DNA of 39,496 nucleotides from an uncultured Bacteroidales bacterium. GTDB lineage: Bacteria; Bacteroidota; Bacteroidia; Bacteroidales; UBA932. The DNA lies in NCBI GenBank assembly GCA_944326255.1, contig CALVDG010000024.1:1-39496 (forward strand), read 5' to 3'. This document shows positions 16,756-25,241 of the stretch, piece after piece (positions within the stretch are counted from its first letter, which is position 1; the number at the start of each line of letters is the position of its first letter). The notes under the pieces are model-generated. The model did not search any database, had not been told where the DNA came from, and saw only the letters and a program-made list of their open reading frames with translations. A program made the translations under genes and the position numbers.

Positions 16756-18822
16756 ATGTCAAGATTTGGAATATGCATGTCCATGTGCATACTTTGTGCA
16801 AGTATGAGTGCGGTGGCGCAGCAGGCAGACAGCACTCATGTCTTCCCGCAGTCAAGAATGCCGATGGGGTTTGACTGTTATGACTTTACGGCCTATTATT
16901 TCAATGCCCGTAAAGTCTATAATACCGTAGGGGCAATGACCGGAAAAGCCTCCGGTGATATTGTCGCCTTGGCCATGAATCCATCCGGAACGGATTATGC
17001 TGTTATATATCGGAAAGGCAGATCTGCAAGGGTTCAGGTCTTCAATCGGTTTGAATCCAATGGAATTCCGGGCGAGAAACTCAGGATGTCCGGCTTTGCT
17101 CCGAAAGCATTGGCTTGGTCAGGTGACGGGAGCCGGCTGTTTGTAGCGGGTGATGACAATAGTGTCAGAGTGTATAATGCTCCGGATTATACTGAGTCGG
17201 ACAGGATTCCCCTGGACTTTACCGGTGAGCGTCTGGCTGCTGACAGCCGTGGCCGCTGGCTGGCAGTGTCGTCCGGCAATAGAGTTTCGGTAATGGATCT
17301 GTATGACAATACGCTGCGGACAGAATTCGGTTTTGAGGGAAAAGTTAATTCCATCAAATTCTCGGAAGACGGCTCGGCATTGGCGGTCATTGTCAGCGGG
17401 GGTGTACTGACAGTCTATGATACGCAGTCATGGCAGTCAGTGCATAATGTCGATGCTCTTGGCGATGGCATGGATGTCTCAATACATCCCGATGGAAAAT
17501 ACGTGGCGGCTATAACAGGTGGCAGCCGCATAGCAGTGGTCAATGTTCTGGACACTGAGGACAGGCAGTATATTGACCTTGAGTCCGGAGGTGTGACAGC
17601 TCTTGACTTTGTGACGGAAAAGGACGGCAAGGTGTATCTTTTATATAATACATCTTCGGCCCTTGTTTACGAGCCTATGGACAATCTGACTCCGTATTAC
17701 ACCCGTCTTCTCCGGCAGGAGGTGGATGCCCGTATGGAAGAATGGATGCGGCAGATGCCTGGGGAGTCCTTGGAGGATTACAGGCTTCGTGTCAACGAGG
17801 ATACTAAGATGGAGCAGATGAGGCTATTTGAGCAGGAAATAGCCACCCGGATGGCGGACAACAGGCTTCAGGCCTCGACTGTGACTCTGGACAATTTCAA
17901 TACGAGAACCAATAAGCTGGAGGTGAACTTTGACAATATGCCTTCAATCTACCTGGACGTGCCTTCGGACGAGGTCAATGATTTCATGGATCCCGGCAAG
18001 CTGGAATTCCGCAACACTCTCTACGGACTGGACGACAGGGACAACTTCGAGGTCATTTATACCGAGGTATATAACCCGCAATCAGGCAAGACTTATACTT
18101 TTGACAACAGAAGCCGCGAGTCTCTGGACTATCTGGCTTATGACGAGGGGATCGTGCCTTTGGAGTTGGTGCAGATGTCCAATATGGAGGAGATGAGACT
18201 TCAGGAGATAAAGGACGAGGTGATCAGCAGTTCGTTGGAACGCAACATCATATCCGATCATACGCAGATAGCGGTAAGTACCGGTATCGTTCCCGCTGTT
18301 GACGAGAACGGTGAGAAGATTGTCAATTATCAGGTGGGTTTCTCTTACAATGTGGAGAAAGGTTTCTCTGAGAGAGAGGATTTCGCACCGGGACAATACA
18401 GAACGGACAATTCCGGTGCGGCGATGTCCCTGGCCAGGATTATTGAGAATGCATTTTCTGGAGAGTTTGCTCAGTATATCGTTCCCGGCCGCAGGCTGGT
18501 TGTCACCATTACAGGTATGGCAGACCGCCTCAGAATCAACGGCAGAATAGCGTATGACGGCTCTTACGGGGAATTTGAGAACATTGAGGTCAACGGGGCG
18601 GACGGACCTTTCCGCCTTACAGTCACTTCTGAGACAGGCATTACTGAGAATGATCAGCTGGCACTTGTCAGGGCCGCCGGCATTAAGAACTATATATCGC
18701 GCCATGTGGAGCAGCTCGACTCCATGGATGTAGAATACAGGTACAATATCGTTATCTCCGATGAGGTAGGTGGTGAACACCGGAGAATATCCGTGGACTT
18801 CCTTTTTGTTGATGTGTTTTAG
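16756..18822 (+). CDS. Secreted WD40-like beta-propeller protein with OmpA-like tail
   Basis: A 688-aa exported protein. Start at ATG 16756 gives a normal signal peptide (MSRFGICMSMCILCASMSAVAQ); earlier in-frame ATGs would give an unlikely leader. Residues about 60-310 form WD40/YncE-like blades (ALAWSGDGSRLFVAGDDNSVRVY, SIKFSEDGSALAVIVSGGVLTVY). Residues about 315-480 form a helical then beta domain (RMEEWMRQMPGESLEDYRLRV) also present in the next gene. The C-terminal 170 residues resemble a degenerate OmpA-like domain (GMADRLRING, LVRAAGIKNYI, RRISVDFLF), suggesting peptidoglycan contact. It precedes the caspase gene by 9 nt, so the products probably act together in the periplasm. Function unknown. 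Confidence 0.75.
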   Translation: MSRFGICMSMCILCASMSAVAQQADSTHVFPQSRMPMGFDCYDFTAYYFNARKVYNTVGAMTGKASGDIVALAMNPSGTDYAVIYRKGRSARVQVFNRFESNGIPGEKLRMSGFAPKALAWSGDGSRLFVAGDDNSVRVYNAPDYTESDRIPLDFTGERLAADSRGRWLAVSSGNRVSVMDLYDNTLRTEFGFEGKVNSIKFSEDGSALAVIVSGGVLTVYDTQSWQSVHNVDALGDGMDVSIHPDGKYVAAITGGSRIAVVNVLDTEDRQYIDLESGGVTALDFVTEKDGKVYLLYNTSSALVYEPMDNLTPYYTRLLRQEVDARMEEWMRQMPGESLEDYRLRVNEDTKMEQMRLFEQEIATRMADNRLQASTVTLDNFNTRTNKLEVNFDNMPSIYLDVPSDEVNDFMDPGKLEFRNTLYGLDDRDNFEVIYTEVYNPQSGKTYTFDNRSRESLDYLAYDEGIVPLELVQMSNMEEMRLQEIKDEVISSSLERNIISDHTQIAVSTGIVPAVDENGEKIVNYQVGFSYNVEKGFSEREDFAPGQYRTDNSGAAMSLARIIENAFSGEFAQYIVPGRRLVVTITGMADRLRINGRIAYDGSYGEFENIEVNGADGPFRLTVTSETGITENDQLALVRAAGIKNYISRHVEQLDSMDVEYRYNIVISDEVGGEHRRISVDFLFVDVF

Positions 18823-18831
18823 GGAACGGAG

Positions 18832-21324
18832 ATGAAAAGGTGTTTTATAACGGCACTCATGCTTTTCTCCCTGATGTATGCCGCATTTGCGCAGACTCAG
18901 GGCTGGACGGAGTCCGATTATGCCTCACTGTATGACTCCTATAAGGCCAATGTCTCTGCCTTGAGACATTCTTCAAGGGGGTCGCAGAGCTTTATAGATG
19001 CCAGACAGAGGCTGTATGAGATGCGTCCGTACCTTCAGCAGGGAGCCATATGGTACTCTCAGAAAGGCTCGCAGCACAATGCTCTGCTCCTGGCACAGGC
19101 CTTTGTGGACATCCCGATGATGGAGGAGTTCTCGGGGACATCGTTTCCGCAGGACGATTATTACCCGACAATGGTGTATTTTGCCGCTTCCGGTACTTAC
19201 AATGCCAAGGACTATGCGCGGGCAATTCCTTATCTGCGGGAGTATATTGCCACAGGCGCGTCGTCCAACAGGAAGAATGTGTATATGTATCTGGCTAAAG
19301 CATGCAGCCATGTCAAGGACTATCGTCAGGCCGTGGATGTCCTGGAAGAGGCTTGCGGTATCTGGCCTTCTGATTTCAACATTCTTTCAATGACTATCAA
19401 TGCCTGTATAGATGCTGATGACAATCAAAAGTTACAGAAATATGTCTCCAGAGCGTTGGCAGTCAAGCCGTCCGATCCCACTCTGCTCAATATTCAGGGC
19501 AGGCTGTACGAGGACAATCGAAACTTTAAGGAGGCTATGGCCGTGTACGACAAGCTCAGGCAGGTTATGCCCAGAAGTCTGGAAGTAGCGGAGCATCAGG
19601 CGATGAATACATACAATCTGGCTGTTCTGTACTACAATCAGGGAGACAGAGGGCTGGCCGCCGAATATTTTCGTAAGGCGATCCCTGTGATGGAAAGTGT
19701 CATGGACGCAGATCCTTCGTCAGTGCGGTTCCTTCAGGCACTGGCGGTAGCCTACAGTTGTACAGACCGGCAGGAGTCATTGAGGCAGGCCAACAGAAAG
19801 CTTGTCGCACTCGGAGGAATGGAGGTCTCCGGGAATGATATTCCCTCACTGATGGCTTATAAGGAGACAGGATCCTATGCCGGCGGGAACGGCGGCACAG
19901 TAAGTGGCGGAACGCCTGTCGGGGCATCTTACGGTGCAGTACAGCCGCAGCCGGTGCGGGACGATGTTCCGGCTTATTCGGTCTACGCGAAAAAATACGT
20001 GGAGGACCGTATCGGCAAGTGGCAGGAGAAAGACCCCTATGAGACGCTGGACGAGTATATGGCGAGAGTGACGGAAGAGGCCCGGCAGGCCAAGGTGAAG
20101 GAACTGCTGAAGGCAGCGGAGGACAACTATATCAGCATCTATGCTCAGGACTTGGGCCCGTCTGACATTGTACTGAGACCTTATGATGCGGAGAATGAGG
20201 TGTTTCTGGCCGAGACAAAGTACGGTGAGATCATCATACCTGTACCGAGGGCTGACAACGAGGCCCGAATGTTCGAGAGCAACTGGAACGGGATGCAGCT
20301 CCGCAATCCGGAGTACTATATCAAGGATGACCGGCTGGCTTTGTCTTCTCTGACATTTGTAAGCCCTGCCGGCAGGATTTACCGATACGATGACAGCAAT
20401 GCGCTGAATTACACCGAGACAGTGGTGGACATGCAGTTCGCGGATATTGATTACAGCCATCTGGCGTCGAATACATCCTCACGTCCGGGGGCATCTCAGC
20501 GTATCAAGCGGCAGAATGTCAGTGTAGGTGCTTCGGACGTGGATGTCAATATCCCGGAAAATCCAAAGACCAACGAGAATACGTTTGCGGTCATCATAGC
20601 CAATGAGAATTATCAGATGGTGTCTTCAGTGCCGATGGCTCTCAATGACGGCCGTACGCTGGCCAGGTACTGTACGCAGACACTCGGACTTCCTGAAAGC
20701 AACGTGCGCTATTATGAGGATGCCACTTACGGTGTGTTCATGCGGGCTTTGAATGATATAAAGAACATTTCTACAGCTTATGACGGGGATATAGATGTGA
20801 TATTCTATTATGCCGGGCACGGAGTGCCGGACGAACAGACCAAGGACGCGTACCTGCTTCCGGTAGACTCGGACGGGAAGGAGATATCTGCCTGTTTCCC
20901 TTTGAGCCGGGTGTATGCTGACCTCGGCAGCCTTAATGCGCAGAGTGTGTTTGTCATGATGGACGCTTGTTTCAGTGGCGGACAGCGTGACGGAGGGATG
21001 GTTCTGGAGAAAGAGGGAATGCGCGGGATTGTCGTCCGTCCAAAGCAGGATGCCCCCAGAGGCAATATGGTGGTATTCTCAGCTGTCTCCGATGACCAGA
21101 CAGCGATGCCGTATAAAGAGAAGGGGCACGGTCTGTTCACTTATTACCTGCTTAAGAAACTGCAGGAGACAAAAGGCAACGTTACTCTTTCGGAACTGAC
21201 CTCATATGTGACGGAGAAAGTGGAGCAGCGGTCTGTGGTCATAAACCGGAAGGTGCAGACTCCGACAGTGCGTGCCGCTGCGGCTGTCGCTGATACGTGG
21301 AAATCAATAAAACTCAGAAAATAA
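18832..21324 (+). CDS. Secreted TPR and caspase-like (C14) cysteine peptidase
   Basis: An 830-aa exported protein with signal peptide MKRCFITALMLFSLMYAAFAQ. Residues about 60-325 form tetratricopeptide-type helical repeats. Residues about 383-545 are the domain shared with the upstream propeller protein (DRIGKWQEKDPYETLDEYMARV). Residues about 583-825 are a caspase-like domain: FAVIIANENYQ, catalytic His663 in FYYAGHG and catalytic Cys713 in MMDACFSG, spaced 50 residues apart as usual for clan CD. Both catalytic residues are intact, so it is probably active. A periplasmic caspase-like enzyme in an operon with a propeller protein (9 nt upstream) and an outer-membrane barrel (18 nt downstream) suggests an envelope signalling or processing module. 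Substrate unknown. Confidence 0.85.
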   Translation: MKRCFITALMLFSLMYAAFAQTQGWTESDYASLYDSYKANVSALRHSSRGSQSFIDARQRLYEMRPYLQQGAIWYSQKGSQHNALLLAQAFVDIPMMEEFSGTSFPQDDYYPTMVYFAASGTYNAKDYARAIPYLREYIATGASSNRKNVYMYLAKACSHVKDYRQAVDVLEEACGIWPSDFNILSMTINACIDADDNQKLQKYVSRALAVKPSDPTLLNIQGRLYEDNRNFKEAMAVYDKLRQVMPRSLEVAEHQAMNTYNLAVLYYNQGDRGLAAEYFRKAIPVMESVMDADPSSVRFLQALAVAYSCTDRQESLRQANRKLVALGGMEVSGNDIPSLMAYKETGSYAGGNGGTVSGGTPVGASYGAVQPQPVRDDVPAYSVYAKKYVEDRIGKWQEKDPYETLDEYMARVTEEARQAKVKELLKAAEDNYISIYAQDLGPSDIVLRPYDAENEVFLAETKYGEIIIPVPRADNEARMFESNWNGMQLRNPEYYIKDDRLALSSLTFVSPAGRIYRYDDSNALNYTETVVDMQFADIDYSHLASNTSSRPGASQRIKRQNVSVGASDVDVNIPENPKTNENTFAVIIANENYQMVSSVPMALNDGRTLARYCTQTLGLPESNVRYYEDATYGVFMRALNDIKNISTAYDGDIDVIFYYAGHGVPDEQTKDAYLLPVDSDGKEISACFPLSRVYADLGSLNAQSVFVMMDACFSGGQRDGGMVLEKEGMRGIVVRPKQDAPRGNMVVFSAVSDDQTAMPYKEKGHGLFTYYLLKKLQETKGNVTLSELTSYVTEKVEQRSVVINRKVQTPTVRAAAAVADTWKSIKLRK

Positions 21325-21342
21325 ATTTTATACAGAATACTG

Positions 21343-22224
21343 ATGAGAACAATCATTTTATCCTGCATCCTTGTCCTCATGGGCTTTTCGGCCTATGCCC
21401 AGGATGCTGTCAGGGGAAAGGTCGTAGACAAGCACGGCAATCCCATTCCCGGAGTCAAACTCGAGATAAAGGGCGGGCAGGACTCTGTATTCTCCGGACT
21501 GGACGGAACATTTATTCTAAGCCCTTCTGTCACTCACGGCAGTCTGGAAGCTTATTATTCCGGCATGAAACCGGCTCGGACCAGAATATCCAAGGATATG
21601 ACTGTCACCATGCGTCCGGAGAACTGGTGGAACAGGGAGCCATACAGGCACAGTTTCTTCATCTCTTTTCAGACCGGAGTCAGGATGGATGCTTTCGGCA
21701 CTCCGACCGCCCCGTCGCTAGGCATTATGTTCGGTACTGTAAAGCGTTGGGGCTGGTACATCCGCGCCCTTACCTGGCTGGACAGCTACGATTATGCATT
21801 TAACCCGACTGGATATATGGCTTCCGGAAACGAAGACATCGCTCCGGGCTACTGGTGGACTACAGGGCGCACGAAGAAAAACCATACCATCCTGACAGTA
21901 GGAGCGATAGCCCGTCTAGGCTGTGCCCTCCACCTGTATTTCGGTGCCGGACTTGCTCTTGCTCAGGATCTGTATGAACTGGCTGACGGCAGTTGGGTGG
22001 GAACGGAGCCGTATATGACATATGTTCCGATCAATCATGAGACATGGGAAGATGTCGAACCCATAGAAGCAAAAGGAGCCTTTGTGGCAGACCTGGGGCT
22101 GATGCTGAGGCTGGATTTCGTTGTGCTCAATGTAGGCACTTCCTATCTTGGCAATATACATGATCCCAGCCCGGACTTGCCCGGCAACTGGACATTGAAC
22201 ACCGGTGTCGGCTTCATATTCTAG
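21343..22224 (+). CDS. Outer-membrane barrel with carboxypeptidase-regulatory domain
   Basis: A 293-aa protein with signal peptide MRTIILSCILVLMGFSAYAQ. Residues about 22-92 form a CarboxypepD_reg-like Ig fold (VRGKVVDKHGNPIPGVKLEIKG, then SGLDGTFIL). From about 105 to the end there are alternating amphipathic beta strands rich in Tyr, Trp and Gly, closing with the aromatic terminus TGVGFIF, typical of a small outer-membrane beta barrel. It is the third gene of the propeller/caspase cluster, 18 nt after the caspase stop. It could anchor or be a target of the periplasmic partners; this is inference from context. Confidence 0.75.
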   Translation: MRTIILSCILVLMGFSAYAQDAVRGKVVDKHGNPIPGVKLEIKGGQDSVFSGLDGTFILSPSVTHGSLEAYYSGMKPARTRISKDMTVTMRPENWWNREPYRHSFFISFQTGVRMDAFGTPTAPSLGIMFGTVKRWGWYIRALTWLDSYDYAFNPTGYMASGNEDIAPGYWWTTGRTKKNHTILTVGAIARLGCALHLYFGAGLALAQDLYELADGSWVGTEPYMTYVPINHETWEDVEPIEAKGAFVADLGLMLRLDFVVLNVGTSYLGNIHDPSPDLPGNWTLNTGVGFIF

Positions 22225-22322
22225 GTATGATGAATCATTGTCTGCAAAGTATCTCAGTAATTGGAAATGAAGGTGCGATTCTGGAATATCGGTCTTGATT
22301 TACAGCACGTTACAAAAAGTGC

Positions 22323-22358
22323 GCACATTTGGGCTGTTTTAGAATCGGCCAAATGTGC
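22323..22358. repeat. Perfect 10-bp inverted repeat in intergenic region
   Basis: Arms GCACATTTGG (22323-22332) and CCAAATGTGC (22349-22358) with a 16-nt loop lie 99 nt after the barrel gene. There is no T tract, so a rho-independent terminator is doubtful; it may be a transcript-end stabilising hairpin or a regulator site for the downstream lipoprotein gene. Confidence 0.5.
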
Positions 22359-22474
22359 AGTGTGTAAATATAAGTGACTAATATTCAGCGGTGTTGTAAT
22401 TGATATTGCACCGCTTGTTCAAAAATGAAAGAGACTTTGCGGAGACCAAAGTATTAACTGAAAAGAAAGACAAT

Positions 22475-24181
22475 ATGAATAAGATATTAAAAGCATCGAC
22501 AGTAATATTCCCGGCAGTCCTTATGCTTGCCGCTTGTGACAATACATCAGAGGTATACACAATCGGCAAGAACAACCCTACAGTGACCACGCTTGAAGTC
22601 AGTGAGGAGCAAATAGGTGAGGACCGGGTGACTTTGACAGGAAGCGTAAGGTGGGAGCAGTCCACATCCGATCATTCTTTTGACGGCAGGTTCGCCATAT
22701 CCGAGAATCCTGATTTTCCGGCGGGGGAGACGGATACTCTTTACAACAACTGGAATAATATTTCTCAGGAGGACACTACGACCCACTATTATGACTGCTC
22801 AATCGAGGGCCTTAAACGAGGTACGACCTACTACTATGCTTTCAGTATTACCGATGATATTGTGGAAGTCTCGGGAGAGACCAGAAGTTTCACCACCCTC
22901 GGCCAGGCCCAGGATGACCCCGACAATCCGACAGATGCTCCCCGGCTCGTTATCGAGCTCGAATACTATGCTGACGCTATAGGTGGAGATCAGTCAGTCC
23001 CTTTTATTATAGAGAATTATGATACAAGGTTGTATGGAGAACTTATTGATGAGATTTTTCTTGTAGAGCGCATTGAGGGCGGTGATGACTGGATTACGGA
23101 TTTAGGTTATGGCGGAGTGGAGTATGGGGAGGATGGGTGTTCGGGATATGTACATTTTATTGTGGCTCCCAATGAGGCTGGCTATGACCGTTCCTGCATA
23201 ATGAGTGTGCGCTTGAGCATAGAGGGAGTCGTGGAGCAGGAGGAATTCATATACATCTCCCAGCCGTCCATGTCTGTCGAGGAACCGAACCTTATAATGC
23301 GGGAGGGAACCGAGTTTTCCGTTGATGCAGAGGGCGGAGATTATGATACATTCATTCCGTTTATTATCGAAAACTACAGCTACGAGTATTTCGAAAGCCA
23401 CGGAGAGCCGGCATTGTGGATAGAGAACGGTGCCGACTGGCTCTCCAACGTAGAGTACGCCTATCTTGAGTATGAATCAGGAGGCGACTGCATCGGCTAC
23501 ATCAATCTTACAGCAGATGCCAATACCTCCGGCTCTGACCGCACCGGCACCTTCACCTTCGGCTTTGAAGATCAGTCTTACGACATTTCCATCTCCCAAC
23601 CACAGTTGGATACTGACTTAGGTAATGCTACCGGACAATTTAACGGTCATGATTATGTTGATCTCGGCCTTAGTGTTATGTGGGCCACCTGCAATGTCGG
23701 TGCCTCCAGCCCCTCCGAATACGGTGACTACTATGCATGGGGCGAAACCGAAACTAAAGTTACATATACACAGGATAATTGCGAAAGGTATAATGAGGAT
23801 ATAGGGGATATATCGGGCAATATTCGGTATGATGTTGCTGCATCAAATTGGGGTGATGGCTGGCGATTGCCAACCCGTGCAGAATTGGAGGAACTTGTTG
23901 ATATGTGTGATTGGGTGTGGTGTAGAAATGAATATAGTTGGGGTTATCTGGTGATAGGTCCGAACGGGAATAAGATATTTTTACCAGCGGCAGGTAATTA
24001 CTTTTATCAGAAACATTATAATGCTGGAGAAATGGGAAATTATTGGAGTTCCACACCTGATGACTCTAGAACAAGCGCCTATGACATTTTTTTCCATACT
24101 CAAAATGGTTATGAGAATCTCTATGTTGGAGAGATAACGCGTTATTATGGGCAAAGTGTCCGGCCGGTCACAGACAAGTAA
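22475..24181 (+). CDS. BACON-repeat lipoprotein with FISUMP/DUF1566-like C-terminus
   Basis: A 568-aa lipoprotein. Start at ATG 22475 gives a clean SPII leader (MNKILKASTVIFPAVLMLAAC, Cys21); the longer open frame to 22400 lacks one. Order of domains: FN3-like segment (about 35-145, ending LKRGTTYYYAFSI and RSFTTLG), then two tandem BACON-like Ig domains (about 155-270 and 275-375), each ending in an ISQP motif and carrying GG, W and DRT/DRS features of the family. The FISUMP-like domain (about 390-568) has WRLPTRAELEEL, GNYWSST and SVRPV. Likely a cell-surface binding protein; ligand unknown. The 3' end runs directly into the repeat array. It shares its C-terminal module type with the lipoprotein at 72-1727. 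Confidence 0.78.
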   Translation: MNKILKASTVIFPAVLMLAACDNTSEVYTIGKNNPTVTTLEVSEEQIGEDRVTLTGSVRWEQSTSDHSFDGRFAISENPDFPAGETDTLYNNWNNISQEDTTTHYYDCSIEGLKRGTTYYYAFSITDDIVEVSGETRSFTTLGQAQDDPDNPTDAPRLVIELEYYADAIGGDQSVPFIIENYDTRLYGELIDEIFLVERIEGGDDWITDLGYGGVEYGEDGCSGYVHFIVAPNEAGYDRSCIMSVRLSIEGVVEQEEFIYISQPSMSVEEPNLIMREGTEFSVDAEGGDYDTFIPFIIENYSYEYFESHGEPALWIENGADWLSNVEYAYLEYESGGDCIGYINLTADANTSGSDRTGTFTFGFEDQSYDISISQPQLDTDLGNATGQFNGHDYVDLGLSVMWATCNVGASSPSEYGDYYAWGETETKVTYTQDNCERYNEDIGDISGNIRYDVAASNWGDGWRLPTRAELEELVDMCDWVWCRNEYSWGYLVIGPNGNKIFLPAAGNYFYQKHYNAGEMGNYWSSTPDDSRTSAYDIFFHTQNGYENLYVGEITRYYGQSVRPVTDK

Positions 24182-24213
24182 CCTCAGCATATACCTGGCA
24201 TCTTCAGTCCATC

Positions 24214-24695
24214 GGGAAAGTGAACCGATTTGCCGAGGATTCCGGGCACTTTTCCCGCGCCCACAATCTCTAGGCACGGTCAGAACACTGCACAGGCAGG
24301 TGCGCCAATCCGCACTCCCGGAAAGTGTACCACAATCTCCCAAAATCGGTACACTTTCCCCGTAGGGCAATGCCGCAGCCGTATCAATATGGCCTGTCAA
24401 GCCGACACTGGCAGTTCCGAAACCGGGAAAGTGAACCGCTTTGTCGCGTATTTGGGGCACTTTCCCCCAGAGGCAGTACCGCAACTGCACCGAGATAGCC
24501 TTTCGATTCGATATTGGCTGCTCCGATACGGGAGAGTGTACCCTTCCCTGCCAGGGTGTACCGTTTTCCCGCGATTTCGGTGCACCCTCGTACCCCTGGA
24601 AACGCGGAAGTCCAGCCGCAGTGCGTTCCGGCCCTGGTAGCGGCTGTCCGCACAACGGAGAGTGTACCATTTTCCCATGATATCGGTACACCCTC
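24214..24695. repeat. Degenerate array of about 105-bp units with palindromic heads
   Basis: Five units start at 24214, 24320, 24425, 24530 and 24657 (spacing 106, 105, 105 and 127). Each begins with a dyad built on GGAAAGTG(T/A)ACC and its complement. Unit 2 has a perfect 12-bp stem (24320-24331 with 24348-24359). Unit 3 has a perfect 9-bp stem (24425-24433 with 24458-24466). Unit 1 has the same stem with one bulge. Units 4 and 5 carry the variant GGAGAGTGTACC, and unit 4 has an extra nested hairpin (24553-24588). Inter-palindrome sequences of units 2 and 3 match at 40 of 58 aligned positions, mostly transitions, so the whole unit was duplicated and not only the palindrome. Confidence 0.8.
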
Positions 24696-24795
24696 GCATT
24701 CGCATCCCGGGAAGCGGCGGGCAGAACATATTCGGGCTGCGGAAAGTTATTGGGTTCTGGGGAAATATTGAAAAAGGTGTGGAACGGGCAATGTC

Positions 24796-24916
24796 TGAGC
24801 GAAGGTTGTGGTAGAACCCGTAAACAAACACACACGCAGTTCCACACCCGTAACAGTCGGTACGAATGCAGAGTGCGTGTGTACTTGTTTACTGAAAATT
24901 ACCACATTCTCGCCCA
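24796..24916. repeat. Long imperfect inverted repeat
   Basis: Arms of about 43 nt (24796-24838 and 24874-24916) with a 35-nt centre. Shared blocks include TGTGGTA, GTAAACAA and ACACACGCA; about 70 percent pairing with one small offset. The right arm contains most of the right copy of the 35-bp repeat found at 16538-16572. Confidence 0.7.
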
Positions 24917-24918
24917 AG
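24884..24918 (-). repeat. 35-bp repeat, right copy (inverted partner at 16538-16572)
   Basis: On the minus strand it reads from CTTGGGCGAGAATGTGG to CAGTAAACAAG, differing from the left copy at two positions. A TATGTTTG box lies about 50 nt upstream on the same strand (24963-24970 on the plus strand), mirroring the arrangement at the left copy. Confidence 0.85.
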
Positions 24919-25183
24919 TATTGCCACAGAGATTTCCATGTCTCTGCTCACTCTTTGGTACAAACATAGTGAAATTTTACCAAAATCGTAAAATATAATG
25001 ATTATCCGCAAAGACACCCCTAGAACAGTCAAAGAGAATGTATGCCCGCACATTCCGTAAATGCACCGATGCAAGATGTCGTAGGTGACGGGGTGGCGTG
25101 GAGGCACTCCAGTGTCTGTCGAGGACCTGTCCTCCGCTGTTTTTCAGAAGTACCTGATAACGAGGCGAATGTAAAACGATGCG

Positions 25184-25241
25184 GAGGATAGGGGTGGCTG
25201 ATTTCGGACATTTTGACGGTTTTCGGCCACCCCCTATCCTC
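25184..25241. repeat. Strong 15-bp hairpin inside the candidate element
   Basis: Arms GAGGATAGGGGTGGC (25184-25198) and GCCACCCCCTATCCTC (25226-25241) pair over 15 bp with one bulged base and a 27-nt loop. A third copy of the arm core, GAGGATAGG, occurs at 25292-25300. Confidence 0.75.

Noticed and set aside
16425..16835. 136-codon minus-strand frame whose product shares LFTENYHILAQ with a frame at 24750-24998
   Set aside because: The shared peptide arises only because both frames cross the 35-bp repeat; the rest is unrelated and the frame overlaps the start of the propeller gene.
24214..24695. CRISPR array
   Set aside because: The palindromes are degenerate and about 105 bp apart, and the sequences between them are related to each other instead of unique; no cas gene is nearby.
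23981..24847. 288-codon open frame on the minus strand and several others (e.g. 24230-24640 plus, 24397-24831 minus) across the repeat array
   Set aside because: Several frames on both strands are open at once, the substitutions between repeat units are not concentrated at every third base, the long frame runs into the BACON gene, and no domain is visible. Few stops are explained by the GC-rich palindromic composition.
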